64,000 nucleotides of DNA from Nonomuraea jiangxiensis (GTDB taxonomy: Bacteria; Actinomycetota; Actinomycetes; Streptosporangiales; Streptosporangiaceae), in the NCBI RefSeq assembly GCF_900099965.1, contig NZ_FNDJ01000022.1, forward strand, positions 118,022-182,021. Direction: 5' to 3'. The translations under genes were made by a program, and so were the position numbers. Within the stretch, counting starts at the first letter, position 1; every line of letters begins with the position of its first letter. Positions 16,866 to 25,530 of the stretch are shown piece by piece. Under the pieces are notes generated by a model. That model saw only the letters and a program-made list of their open reading frames with translations, ran no database searches and had not been told where the DNA came from.

Positions 16866-17993
16866 ATGTTGAGTAAACGTTGTGCGGTGGTAGTCGGCGT
16901 CATCCTCGCCGGCTCCCTGGCCACCCCTCTCAGCTCCGCGGCAGCTGACCCGGCACCTCAGGCGGCCACCCCGACCGCCCCTCCTGCCATGATCGACGCG
17001 CTCGAACGCGATCTCGGTCTCTCCGAGGCGCAGGTCGTCACCCGACTCGCCAACGAGGAACGCGCCGCGTCCGTCGAGTCGAGCCTCACCAGCAAGTTAG
17101 GCGCCTCGTTCGGCGGAGCCTGGCTGAACGCCGACGCCTCCAAGCTCATGGTCGCCACGACGGATGCGGGCGCCACGGCCGACATCCAGGCCCAGGGCGC
17201 GCAGCCGGTGCTCGTCCCGCGTTCGATGGCCCAGCTCAACACGGTCATGCAGCAGCTCGACCAGGCCCCCAAGCAGGCCAAGGCCGGCGCGTCCCTGTGG
17301 TACGTCGACGTCACCACCAACACCGTCTCCGTCCAGGCACCCACGGTCGAGGCCGCCCAGGCCCTCGCCGCGGCCGCGGGCGTGGACAAGAGCGCGGTGA
17401 CGGTGTCGGCGACCGCCGAGAAGCCGACGCCGTTCATCAACATCATCGGTGGTGCCGCGTACTACATCGGCAGCAGCCGGTGCAGCATCGGCTTCTCCGT
17501 GAGGAGGGGCACCACCCCCGGCTTCGTCACCGCGGGCCACTGCGGCCGGGCCGGCTCCACGACCTCCCAGCCGACGGGCACCTTCCAGGGCTCGTCCTTC
17601 CCCGGCAACGACTACGCGTGGGTCGCCGCTCCCGGCAACACCGTCACGCCGTACGTACGCGGCTCGGGTGGCGCGAACGTGACCGTCCGCGGCTCCACGC
17701 AGGCCTCCGTCGGCTCGTCCATCTGCCGCTCCGGCTCGACCACCGGCTGGCGCTGCGGCACCATCCAGCAGCACAACGCCAGCGTCACGTACCCGCAGGG
17801 CACGGTCAGCGGCCTGACCCGCACCAGCGCGTGCGCGCAGCCCGGTGACTCCGGCGGCTCGTTCATCTCGGGCTCGCAGGCCCAGGGCATGACGTCCGGC
17901 GGCTCCGGCAACTGCAGCGTCGGTGGCACGACGTACCACCAGCCGGTCAACGAGGCACTGAGCGTTTACGGGCTCACACTCGTAACCGGCTGA
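16866..17993 (+). CDS. Secreted S1-family serine protease (streptogrisin/alpha-lytic type)
   Basis: 375 residues made as a prepro-protein. A signal peptide ends near AAADPAP, a folding-assistance prodomain spans about residues 40-190 and the mature protease begins near FINIIGGAAYYIG. The triad is visible: His in FVTAGHCG, Asp in GNDYAWV and Ser in PGDSGGSF; six Cys in the mature part can form three disulfides. ATG 16866 follows CGAGGAG and starts a proper signal peptide, so I prefer it to TTG 16836. It is an extracellular protein-degrading enzyme with no accessory binding domain. Confidence 0.93.
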   Translation: MLSKRCAVVVGVILAGSLATPLSSAAADPAPQAATPTAPPAMIDALERDLGLSEAQVVTRLANEERAASVESSLTSKLGASFGGAWLNADASKLMVATTDAGATADIQAQGAQPVLVPRSMAQLNTVMQQLDQAPKQAKAGASLWYVDVTTNTVSVQAPTVEAAQALAAAAGVDKSAVTVSATAEKPTPFINIIGGAAYYIGSSRCSIGFSVRRGTTPGFVTAGHCGRAGSTTSQPTGTFQGSSFPGNDYAWVAAPGNTVTPYVRGSGGANVTVRGSTQASVGSSICRSGSTTGWRCGTIQQHNASVTYPQGTVSGLTRTSACAQPGDSGGSFISGSQAQGMTSGGSGNCSVGGTTYHQPVNEALSVYGLTLVTG

Positions 17994-18181
17994 CCGAAAC
18001 CCGCGCGGCGTGTCCACCGGCCGGACGCGCTGCGCGGGCCTTCCCCGATCGCGGCGGCGGGAGCGACAGGCCCGCCGGCCGGCCGGCCCCCCATCCCCGG
18101 GCGATGAGTTTTCGCCGCCCGGGGAGTCTGTCGTTCTGAACAGCCTCATCCAGGCACTTTCCGACGACAGAGGAGCTCGCC

Positions 18182-18559
18182 ATGCAGCGACCCGTCCTGG
18201 GCAGCCTGCTGCTGTCCAGCACCGACCCCGAGCGTCTGCGCACCTGGTACACCACCGCGCTCGACCCGGCCGAGAACACCGACGTGGCCCAGTACGGGGT
18301 GCTCAAGTTCGGTGACTTCAACCTGTTCATCGACACGCGGGCGGACGTGGCCGACAAGAACCCCGAACCCGGCAGGGTGATCCTGAACTTCGAGGTGGCC
18401 GACGCGCGGGCCGTAGCGGCCCGCATGGAGAGCGCGGGCGTATCGTGGCTGGCCGAGCTGGAGGACCGCGACGGCAACCTGTTCGCCACCGCGATCGACC
18501 CGGACGGCAACTACGTACAGATCATCCAGTTCGCCCGAGCTGATCAAGCGGCCGAGTGA
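18182..18559 (+). CDS. VOC-family protein (glyoxalase-like)
   Basis: 125 residues, one VOC module pair: LGSLLLSSTDPERLRTWYTTAL at the start and DRDGNLFATAIDPDGNYVQIIQF at the end, the usual glyoxalase/bleomycin-resistance-like fold. GAGGAG precedes the ATG at 18182. It is followed 16 bp later by a second VOC gene, so the two are an operon and may form a heteromer or be successive duplications. Confidence 0.85.
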   Translation: MQRPVLGSLLLSSTDPERLRTWYTTALDPAENTDVAQYGVLKFGDFNLFIDTRADVADKNPEPGRVILNFEVADARAVAARMESAGVSWLAELEDRDGNLFATAIDPDGNYVQIIQFARADQAAE

Positions 18560-18575
18560 GCCCGGGGAGGCGACC

Positions 18576-18947
18576 ATGTTCGAGCAGACGAAGGCATTCA
18601 GCGGCTTCTCGGTGAACGACATCGCGGCCGCGAAACGGTTCTACGGCCAGACGCTGGGACTGCGCGTCTCGGAGGAGCACGGGCTGCTGACGCTGCACGT
18701 GGCGGGCGGGACCGACATCCTGGTCTACCCGAAGGACGACCACACGCCGGCCACGTACACGATGCTCAACTTCCCCGTGGACGACATCGAGAAGGCCGTG
18801 GACGAGCTGGTGGAGCGCGGGGTGCGTTTCGAGCGCTACGACGGCCTCGATGCGGACGAGCGGGGCATCTTCCGCGGCGGCGGCCCACTGATCGCCTGGT
18901 TCACGGACCCGGCGGGCAACGTCCTGTCCGTCCTACAGGACCAGTAG
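18576..18947 (+). CDS. VOC-family protein (glyoxalase-like)
   Basis: 123 residues with FSVNDIAAAKRFYGQTLGL near the N-terminus and LIAWFTDPAGNVLSVLQD at the C-terminus. This fits the small VOC proteins often annotated as glyoxalase or PhnB-like. A GGGGAGG site precedes the ATG. It is the second gene of the VOC pair; the sequence is clearly different from its neighbour, so this is not a recent duplication. Confidence 0.85.
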   Translation: MFEQTKAFSGFSVNDIAAAKRFYGQTLGLRVSEEHGLLTLHVAGGTDILVYPKDDHTPATYTMLNFPVDDIEKAVDELVERGVRFERYDGLDADERGIFRGGGPLIAWFTDPAGNVLSVLQDQ

Positions 18948-19157
18948 CCCGCGCCGAGAGCCTCCCCGCGCGTCCACCCTTGTCTGGCCCGGCCGGCCCG
19001 CCATGGCGCAGGCCGGCCGGCCAGCGCGGGAGTGGCGCCTCTCCACCGCCCGCCGTGCGTAGCTCAGCAGGCATTCGGGCTCTCATACACGAAGATCGGC
19101 TAGTCACCCCGTCTCCGGCTCTCCGCACCAAGGCCGGTCGCGGGATTCGCCGCCGGC

Positions 19158-20156
19158 TCAAGTGCGCGTGCGGACGGCCATGATGCGGTTGCCGCCGGAC
19201 GGGGAGCGTTTGTTCAGAGCGGCACCGCTTTCCGGCTCCGGATGGACGGCGGTCCTCGGGGCCGCGGCGGTCAGGGCCGCAGTGCTCGGGGCCGCGGTGC
19301 TCGGGGCCGCGGCGGTCCGGGGGCGTTGGCGCTGAGCCACCACCAGGGCAGCCAGTACGACCACCGCACCCACCACCTGAGCCGCCGTGAGCTCCTGACC
19401 GAGCACCAGCCAGCCGAGCGCGGTGGCGACCACCGGGCTGAGCAGGCCGAGGAAGGTCACCTTGGTCGCCGGCAGCGCCCGCAGGCCACGGAACCACAGG
19501 GTGTAGGCGAGGGCCGCGCCGACGAGGGTCAGGTAGGCGTACCCGGCGAGGTTGGCGGGCGTCAGGGTGGCCGGCGGCGCGCCTTCGACGAGGGCGGCCA
19601 CGGGGAGCAGCAGCAGGCCCCCGGCGACGAGCTGCCAGCCGGTGGTGGCCAGCAGCGGGGCGGGCGACTGCCAGCGCTCGCTCAGCACCACGCCCGCGGC
19701 CATCACCGCCGCGCCGCCGAGTGCCGCCGCCACGCCCAGTACGTCGAGCCGAGCGTCGGCCCGCAGCACGAGCAGGCTGACCCCGGCCACGCCCGCTGCG
19801 GCGGCCAGCGTGGTACGCCAGGTCAGGCGCTCGCCCAGGAGCCCGGCCGACAGCAACGCGACCAGCAGTGGCTGCACCGCGCCGACCGTGGCGGCCACCC
19901 CGCCAGGCAGCCGGTACGCCCCCACGAACAACAACGCGAAGAACGCCCCGATGTTCAGCGCGCCGAGCACGAATGCCCGCCACCACCAGATCCCGCGCGG
20001 CAGCACGCGGGTGATGGCGACGAGCAGCAGTCCGGCGGGCAGGGCCCGGATCACGGCGGCCAGCAGGGGCCGGTCCGGGGGAAGGAACTCGGTGGTGACG
20101 AGGTAGGTGGTGCCCCAGATCATCGGGGTCAGGGAGGTCAGGAGCAGGAGGCCCAT
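19158..20156 (-). CDS. EamA-family (DMT) transporter
   Basis: 332 residues and ten hydrophobic helices in two EamA repeats (first with GTTYLVTTEFLP, second with GYAYLTLVGAALAYTLWFRGL). The cytoplasmic tail carries three or four copies of a five-residue Ala/Pro/Ser/Thr repeat (AAPST, AAPRT). I chose ATG 20156 over GTG 20171 because AAGGA sits just before it. It exports or imports small metabolites; substrate unknown. It is divergent from a MarR gene, with three operator-like sites between them, so is the likely target of that regulator. Confidence 0.87.
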   Translation of the reverse strand: MGLLLLTSLTPMIWGTTYLVTTEFLPPDRPLLAAVIRALPAGLLLVAITRVLPRGIWWWRAFVLGALNIGAFFALLFVGAYRLPGGVAATVGAVQPLLVALLSAGLLGERLTWRTTLAAAAGVAGVSLLVLRADARLDVLGVAAALGGAAVMAAGVVLSERWQSPAPLLATTGWQLVAGGLLLLPVAALVEGAPPATLTPANLAGYAYLTLVGAALAYTLWFRGLRALPATKVTFLGLLSPVVATALGWLVLGQELTAAQVVGAVVVLAALVVAQRQRPRTAAAPSTAAPSTAALTAAAPRTAVHPEPESGAALNKRSPSGGNRIMAVRTRT

Positions 20157-20162
20157 GTTTTT

Positions 20163-20230
20163 CCTTAGCACTAAGGCAAAGTATCTCAGCGCTAAGGTAG
20201 TTGGCCAGAGGAATTACCTCACTGCTAAGA
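20163..20230. promoter_or_regulatory. Three operator-like sites, consensus CCTTAGNNCTAAGG
   Basis: Site 1 at 20163-20176 is the perfect palindrome CCTTAG-CA-CTAAGG. Site 2 at 20184-20197 is TCTCAG-CG-CTAAGG and site 3 at 20217-20230 is CCTCAC-TG-CTAAGA. Site starts are 21 and 33 bp apart, close to two and three helical turns. Site 1 covers the ribosome-site region of the DMT gene; site 3 lies about 20 bp upstream of the MarR start. They are probably bound by that MarR protein. Confidence 0.75.
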
Positions 20231-20252
20231 CATTTTCTGTAGGCTGGGCGGC

Positions 20253-20753
20253 GTGGCAGACCATGTCGACCTGATCCTTAAGCAGTGGCAGGCGCAGCGT
20301 CCCGACCTCGACGCCTCGCCGATGGCGGTGATCGGGCGGTTGTCCCGGCTGCACCGGCTGATCGACGCCGAGCTGCGCCGTACGTTCGCCGCGTGCGGGC
20401 TCGACTCCGCCTCCTTCGACGTACTCGCCACGCTGCGCCGCAGCGATCCCCCGCACCAGCTGACGCCGGCCGAGCTGATGCATGCCTCGATGATCACCTC
20501 CGGGGCGGTGACGCAGCGGCTCGACCGGCTGGAGGCACGCGGGCTGGTCACCCGTGCGCCCAGCGAGTCCGACGGCCGCGGCGTCGTGGTGACGCTCACC
20601 GGCGAGGGGCTCGCACTGATCGACCAGGCGCTGCCGGCACACCTGGAAACTGAGGAGCGGGTGCTGTCGGCGCTGACCGGCAAGCGCCGCGCCGAGCTCG
20701 CCGAGCTACTGCGCGACCTGCTGGAGTCCCTCGGCGACGGGACCGACCGGTAA
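20253..20753 (+). CDS. MarR-family regulator
   Basis: 166 residues. The winged helix runs LTPAELMHASMITSGAVTQRLDRLEARGLVTR with the wing SESDGRGVVVTLT, and flanking helices form the dimer interface. A TAGGCT element about 7 nt upstream of the GTG suggests a leaderless transcript. It probably autoregulates and represses the divergent EamA transporter through the CCTTAG-type sites at 20163-20230. Confidence 0.9.
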   Translation: MADHVDLILKQWQAQRPDLDASPMAVIGRLSRLHRLIDAELRRTFAACGLDSASFDVLATLRRSDPPHQLTPAELMHASMITSGAVTQRLDRLEARGLVTRAPSESDGRGVVVTLTGEGLALIDQALPAHLETEERVLSALTGKRRAELAELLRDLLESLGDGTDR

Positions 20754-20888
20754 AGCGGCCGAGCGCGTCCAACCTCGCCGACCTCCCGTGCTGACCTACG
20801 GCTTCGCCGCGAACCTACCGCTGAACGGGCGACCCGTTCGCATCCGGCCATTGCGTTCGAGCGCGCTCAAAGCCATAACGTCGCCGCC

Positions 20889-21755
20889 ATGACGACGACT
20901 ACACAGACCTGGATCATCACCGGCGCGTCCCGCGGTTTCGGTCGGGCACTGGCGGAATCGGCGCTCGCGGCGGGCGATCGTGTGGTCGCGGCGGTACGCC
21001 GGCCCGAGAGTGTGACCGACCTCCAGGCCCAGTACCCCGACCACTGCCACGTCGCCGCATTCGACGCCCGCGACACCACCGCGGCCCCGGACCTCGTACG
21101 CGACACCCTGCGCCGCTTCGGCCGGCTCGACGTGCTCGTGAACAACGCCGGCCGGGCCGTGGTCGGAGCGGTCGAGGAGGTCAGCGACGCGCAACTGCGT
21201 GAGCTGATGGACCTGCACCTGTTCGGCCCCGCGGCACTCGTCCGCGCGGCACTGCCCGCCATGCGCGCCCGAGGCACCGGGACGATCGTGCAGATGAGCA
21301 GCCAGGGCGGGCGGATGTCCTTCCCCGGTGTGTCGACGTACTCGGCCTCGAAGTTCGCCCTCGAAGGCTGGTCCGAAGCCCTGGCCGGGGAGGTGGCACC
21401 GTTCGGGATCCGCGTGATGATCGTCGAACCCAGCCGTTTCCGGACCGACTTCAACGCGGCCGACGTTCTCGAGTTCACCGCGGCTTCGGAGCCGTACCGC
21501 GACATGCTGGCCGACGTACGCGCGGACATGGCCGGCGCCAACGGCCGGCAGGAGGGCGACCCGGCGCGGGCGGCCGAGATCATCGTGTCCCTCGCCCACG
21601 GCCCGGAGGTGCCGCTGCGGCTGCCGCTGGGACGCGAGGCGGTCGAACGGATCTCGGCCGTCTACCGGCGAGGCCTGGACGAGGTCGAACGCTGGGCCGA
21701 GACCGCCCGCAGCGCCGACTTCGAGGGCGTCCCTGCATCGGTCAGGCCGATCTAG
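20889..21755 (+). CDS. Short-chain dehydrogenase/reductase
   Basis: 288 residues of classical SDR: cofactor loop TGASRGFG near residue 12, NNAG near 90, catalytic Ser in QMSSQGG and YxxxK in YSASK near 156. The acidic residue after strand 2 is absent (VRRPES), which favours NADP(H). Substrate unknown. Followed 9 nt later by a MerR gene, which is likely its regulator and in the same transcript. Confidence 0.92.
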   Translation: MTTTTQTWIITGASRGFGRALAESALAAGDRVVAAVRRPESVTDLQAQYPDHCHVAAFDARDTTAAPDLVRDTLRRFGRLDVLVNNAGRAVVGAVEEVSDAQLRELMDLHLFGPAALVRAALPAMRARGTGTIVQMSSQGGRMSFPGVSTYSASKFALEGWSEALAGEVAPFGIRVMIVEPSRFRTDFNAADVLEFTAASEPYRDMLADVRADMAGANGRQEGDPARAAEIIVSLAHGPEVPLRLPLGREAVERISAVYRRGLDEVERWAETARSADFEGVPASVRPI

Positions 21756-21764
21756 GCTGGCGTC

Positions 21765-22301
21765 ATGGCCACCGACGACCTGATGACCAGGGTGCTCGAA
21801 ACGCTCGGAGACGACGGGCCGCTCTCGGTCGAGGCGATCCACCGTCTCACCGACCTGGCCGACGTACCGGAGTCCATGATGATCACGGAGGTCGCCGACC
21901 TCCTCGACATCTCCCCCCACACCCTGCGCTACTACGAGCGGGCCGGACTCGTCGAAGTGCCCCGCGACAGCAACGGTCACCGCGTCTACGACGCCCCGGC
22001 GATACGGCGCCTGGTGTTCCTCACCCGGATGCGGCTGTCCGGCATGCCGATGCGCGACCTACAGCACTACACCTCGCTCGTCGACGCCGGCGCGCACACG
22101 GAGCCGGAGCGGCTCGACATGCTGATCGAACATCGCGACACCATCCGCCGCAGACTCCGCGAGCTGACCCTGTCCCTCGCGGCCGTCGAGTACAAGATCG
22201 CCACTTACGGTGGTTCGACCGGCCCGGACGTTCCCACCCTCAACACCACCGACCCGGCACTACGGCACGAGCCACCACGAAGAGCCCTACCACCAGTCTG
22301 A
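21765..22301 (+). CDS. MerR-family regulator
   Basis: 178 residues. The MerR N-terminal helix-turn-helix is displaced to residues 43-110 (TEVADLLDISPHTLRYYERAGLVEVPR), preceded by a 40-residue helical extension (DLMTRVLETLGDDGPLSVEAIHRL). A coiled-coil dimer helix follows near residue 125-145. The short C-terminus has no Cys-based metal site, so it looks like the SoxR-unrelated YyaN/AdhR type that reacts to electrophiles. It sits directly behind the SDR gene. Confidence 0.87.
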   Translation: MATDDLMTRVLETLGDDGPLSVEAIHRLTDLADVPESMMITEVADLLDISPHTLRYYERAGLVEVPRDSNGHRVYDAPAIRRLVFLTRMRLSGMPMRDLQHYTSLVDAGAHTEPERLDMLIEHRDTIRRRLRELTLSLAAVEYKIATYGGSTGPDVPTLNTTDPALRHEPPRRALPPV

Positions 22302-22342
22302 GCCCCACCCCGGCCGCACCCCTCTCGTGGTCACCGCCCTCC

Positions 22343-22361
22343 CGTTTTACAGCTCGTGACC
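22343..22361 (+). repeat. Short dispersed motif, copy 1
   Basis: CGTTTTACAGCTCGTGACC, followed by a related stretch ending TTTCTACCTGGG. A near copy occurs at 36300-36318, also intergenic and followed by a similar TCTACCTAGG. Function unknown. Confidence 0.35.
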
Positions 22362-22467
22362 ATTACGGTCGGCGCGTGGCTTTCTACCTGGGACGCAGCA
22401 ACGTGCGCACTCCCGCCGTCGTCATGATCCTGCCACTCATATTGCACAGCCCCTGAGACCTTGCCTG

Positions 22468-22767
22468 TCACCCTTGGGACTGTTCGTGCTCGCGAATGTA
22501 GTGCTCGACAGCATGCGCCGTGCCCGTGGGCAAGATCGAGCCGTCCCGGCGGTCGATGAGAACCGGCGCATTACCCATCAGTGCCGCGCTCATTCTTCTG
22601 GTTCGCAGGTACCGGCTGGACTGGTAGTAGTAGACCCACCCGATGGGATATTCCTCCATTTCGACAATGACGAAGTCGTCGTCCTCGGCGAAGTACCCGC
22701 GCACATCATGACGGAGCCTAGCCACCTCGGCCTCGGCGACACATCGGGCTTCCGACTCGGTCAGCAT
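22468..22767 (-). CDS. YrhB/Imm35-like small protein
   Basis: 99 residues from ATG 22767; the frame is open to 23169 but the upstream part has no coding character. The sequence (ESEARCVAEAEVARL, GWVYYYQSSRYL, NAPVLIDRRDGSI, YIREHE) fits the YrhB / immunity protein 35 fold, with the typical 'GW.F.y.s..y' and 'p.lVdr.tG.i' segments. Such proteins often act as immunity proteins of polymorphic toxins; no toxin is adjacent. It lies just upstream of the exported-protein cluster. Confidence 0.7.
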   Translation of the reverse strand: MLTESEARCVAEAEVARLRHDVRGYFAEDDDFVIVEMEEYPIGWVYYYQSSRYLRTRRMSAALMGNAPVLIDRRDGSILPTGTAHAVEHYIREHEQSQG

Positions 22768-23242
22768 CGATCCATCATGAGGGCTCGCGCCGCGGCGCGC
22801 ACCATGCCTGCCTGCCTGATCCATCCGTCGCCGTCGGCCACCCTCCGAGGACGGGAGATCAGGCTTCCGCCTCAGGAAACCTACGAACACCAGCCGTTGG
22901 TCTGTGATCATCCTGGAGCCTGTGGCCTCGTCGCGGGCTGCGGAGGGATGCCGGACGACTACGGCCCGAGCCGCCGCCACCCGGGACCGCCCCCGGCGGC
23001 GGGACGCTGAGGGCCGAGCTGTCCGGCTGCACAGCGCGCCGCCGTTGGACCCTTCCCCCAGACCTTCCATTTCCATCCGCGCAGCGACCGGGAACAAGGC
23101 GCAACACGAGACTTCACCCCTTGTTACAACGCCGGGCAGCCATTGACCGAGGGTTTTACGCGATATCACGAAGACGCCCCCGGGGGCAGTCGATCACCAT
23201 ACGGAATGCAACGTGATCCCCATTTCCCCGGGAGGCACAGAA
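22768..23242. other. 475-bp stretch without a convincing gene
   Basis: Open frames exist on both strands but lack ribosome sites and recognisable domains. The final 40 bp include CCCCGGGAGGCACAGAA, which is the ribosome site of the secreted protein that follows. I see no tRNA, repeat or strong hairpin. Confidence 0.4.
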
Positions 23243-23758
23243 ATGCAGGTATCTCTTCGCACGATCGTCTTATCCATCGCCCTCGTGTTATCCGTCGCCC
23301 TTATGGGCAGCCCGGCCTCCGCCGCCCAGGAAAGGCCGTCCGTCCCCCTCAAAGGCGGCGCCACCACCCAGTCGTTCACCATGACCCTCACCAGGAAGGC
23401 GGACACCGCGAAAGGCGTCAACGCGCCGGCGGACGTCATTTACTGCGGCGGTTATCTCAGCATCCCGTACGTCAACAGCCTGTACAACGCCGTACACACC
23501 GAGATTGAGGTGCAGTGCAGCGCCGTCGTCGACTCGATCGACCTGTACATCATTCTCTACCGGGACGGATCCTCCATCAATCCCGGCCCCAAGCGCTACA
23601 ACCCGGCCAACTACGGCATCCACTACTCCAGTGCGCCGTGCCAGGGCACCACGAACACCTACTTCGCCGGCGGGACCGCCGTGTTCACCAAGGCCGGCTA
23701 CGTCGGCTCCCCACTGGTCATGAACGGCACCACTCCCCAGGTCACCCTCGCCTGCTAA
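23243..23758 (+). CDS. Secreted hypothetical protein
   Basis: 171 residues from ATG 23243 behind GGGAGG. A clear signal peptide ends at SPASA-AQ. The mature part has four Cys (CGG, QCS, PCQ and the last residue), suggesting two disulfides, and is rich in Tyr, Asn and Thr (YLSIPYVNSLYNAV, YNPANYGIHYSS). This beta-rich, Cys-bridged character resembles small actinobacterial secreted proteins of unknown function. The I36-like gene starts 13 bp downstream, so they are co-transcribed. Confidence 0.75.
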   Translation: MQVSLRTIVLSIALVLSVALMGSPASAAQERPSVPLKGGATTQSFTMTLTRKADTAKGVNAPADVIYCGGYLSIPYVNSLYNAVHTEIEVQCSAVVDSIDLYIILYRDGSSINPGPKRYNPANYGIHYSSAPCQGTTNTYFAGGTAVFTKAGYVGSPLVMNGTTPQVTLAC

Positions 23759-23771
23759 GGAAAGGACGACA

Positions 23772-24215
23772 ATGCGCCGCGCCATCATCGGTGTGCTCCT
23801 GGCACTCTTCGCCGCCACCCTGCTGGCCACCCCAGCGAAAGCGGAGCCGGAACCGTCCTACTTCGACAAGTCCAAGCTCTCCACCACGTTCCAGAAGCCG
23901 CCCATCTCCACAATCATGGATGACGGCGTCTGCAACTGGTACGACCTGTGCGTATTCGAAAGCCCGAACCTGACCGGCCGCATGGCGGACTTCACCTACA
24001 TGGACACTACCGGGCACCCTTCGTGGGGCACCCACACGTACAACGCGTTCATCGCCAACAATGACGAGTCCGCCATCAATGCGCACCTGTTCCTGAGCGC
24101 ATACATCTGCACCAACACGTTCCAGGCCGGCCAGTGCGGACGGCTCGTACCGGGCGGTTACGGCAACACCGCGCCCACGTTCGCGAACAATTCCGAATCC
24201 CACTACTGGGGCTGA
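23772..24215 (+). CDS. Secreted peptidase inhibitor I36-like protein
   Basis: 147 residues with a signal peptide ending near ATPAKA. The mature part has CNWYDLCVFESPNLTGRMADF, the beta/gamma-crystallin-like start of I36 (SMPI-type) inhibitors, then Asn-rich loops and a second Cys pair. Four Cys could form two disulfides. Family members inhibit metalloproteases outside the cell. The position behind another secreted protein and ahead of a lipoprotein suggests a small exported cluster. Confidence 0.75.
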   Translation: MRRAIIGVLLALFAATLLATPAKAEPEPSYFDKSKLSTTFQKPPISTIMDDGVCNWYDLCVFESPNLTGRMADFTYMDTTGHPSWGTHTYNAFIANNDESAINAHLFLSAYICTNTFQAGQCGRLVPGGYGNTAPTFANNSESHYWG

Positions 24216-24271
24216 CGCCCTTTCCCGGCGGCCGTGGGCTCGGGCCCGCGGCCGCCCTCTGGGAGACCACC

Positions 24272-25192
24272 ATGCGCCGCCACCTCGCCGCCCTGCTGAC
24301 AGCCGCCACGGCCCTCACCGCATCGTGCGCCCAGCCCCTCCCGAGCAGCACCACCACGCCGGACGGCACCACCGCCCCGGACACCACCACCCCGGACGGC
24401 ACCGCCCTTCGCCTCCCGCTGGACGACTATCAGCATTCCCCCGTCCAGGGCCTCGCGGTGACCAACGCCTACCGCGTCCTCCTCATCCGCTGCGCGCGGC
24501 GCCACGGCCGTACCCTTCCCATCACGTCCTCACCCCGCCCCCTGGTCGGTCCGCGAACGTGGACGGAACGCCGCTACGGCCTCACCGACGCAGCAGACGC
24601 CGCCTCCTACGGCTATGGCCTCGGTCCCCGCGACCCCGCCCGGCACCCGCCCGAGCCCGCGCCTCTGGACCCCGCCACCATCGCCGTCATCACCGGCACC
24701 GACGCCGGTCGCGACGTCCCGCCGGGCGGCTGCCAGGAGGAGACCTGCAAGGCCCTCGCCATGGCCCCTGCGGGAGCCGACCCCTCGCTTCCGGAGCACC
24801 TGTCCATGCTCAGCTTCCAGCGCTCCCGCACCGACCCCCGGGTCCGAGCCGCCGTCGAGGCCTGGTCGGCCTGCATGCGCGCCGCCGGCCACTCCTACGC
24901 CACCCCCTTCGATCCCATAGCCGACCCGGCCTTCCGCGACGGAACGTCCCAGAAGGAGCTGGCGACCGCCCGTACCGACCTCGCCTGTAAGAAGCGGACC
25001 AATCTGGTGAGCATCTGGCTGTCCGTCGAAAGCGCCTACCAGCGGACGATGATCGCCCAGAACACCACCGCCCTCCAGGCAGCCAAGCGAGCGAACGAGA
25101 CCACCCTCCGCCTCGCCCAGGAGACCCTCACCGCCGCCGAGCAGCCGTCCACATCGTCGTCACACAGGAGATCCTCGGCCACACCCGAGTGA
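24272..25192 (+). CDS. Lipoprotein of unknown function, C-terminus altered by an integrase fragment
   Basis: 306 residues from ATG 24272. A lipobox-like LTASC gives a lipid-modified Cys near residue 18, followed by a low-complexity TTTPDGTTAPDTTTPDG linker. The body is predicted helical with two Cys pairs and ends in a long amphipathic helix (YQRTMIAQNTTALQAAKRAN). Family not recognised. From about 25139 the DNA matches integrase 3' ends elsewhere in this window, read here out of frame, so the last 17 or so residues (SSSHRRSS...) are not native and the original 3' end is lost. Confidence 0.65.
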   Translation: MRRHLAALLTAATALTASCAQPLPSSTTTPDGTTAPDTTTPDGTALRLPLDDYQHSPVQGLAVTNAYRVLLIRCARRHGRTLPITSSPRPLVGPRTWTERRYGLTDAADAASYGYGLGPRDPARHPPEPAPLDPATIAVITGTDAGRDVPPGGCQEETCKALAMAPAGADPSLPEHLSMLSFQRSRTDPRVRAAVEAWSACMRAAGHSYATPFDPIADPAFRDGTSQKELATARTDLACKKRTNLVSIWLSVESAYQRTMIAQNTTALQAAKRANETTLRLAQETLTAAEQPSTSSSHRRSSATPE

Positions 25193-25278
25193 CGACCACC
25201 GAGCGATACACCCACGTGTCCACACCCCCGATGCGCGACGCGGGGGAACGCCTCGCCTCCGCTCTCTGGGGAAATCCG
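25139..25278 (+). pseudogene. Integrase C-terminal fragment (oldest stratum)
   Basis: Read in its own frame this segment gives EILGHTRVTTTERYTHVSTPPMRDAGERLASALWGNP, the catalytic His/Tyr end of a tyrosine integrase. It is nearly identical to the ends of the integrase copies at 38083 and, more distantly, 52221. Nothing upstream of the LGHTR block survives. No tRNA-like att sequence follows. The downstream 250 bp are AT-richer and hold no gene. Confidence 0.85.
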
Positions 25279-25530
25279 TATTTAGCGTGCATGACGACCT
25301 CGTTCTGCTGCGCGTTTATGCAGCGCAAACCTTCCACTTTGGTGGTATTCCTGCTATTACGGTCGTCCGTATAACCTGAGGGGCGTCGTAATGGGCAAGA
25401 CTGCCATGAAACGCGTACGCCATGCTTGATATAGCTATGCCAGTATCGCTTTTTATTGGCGCAATAAGTCGAGTCACCTGTGCGGCGTTCTGGCATTTAA
25501 TTAGCCTTGCCTGGTATCGGGAGAACCCCT

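Noticed and set aside
25189..25374. 61-codon ORF as a new small gene
   Set aside because: Its first 30 residues are the integrase tail in its original frame; the rest is downstream filler.
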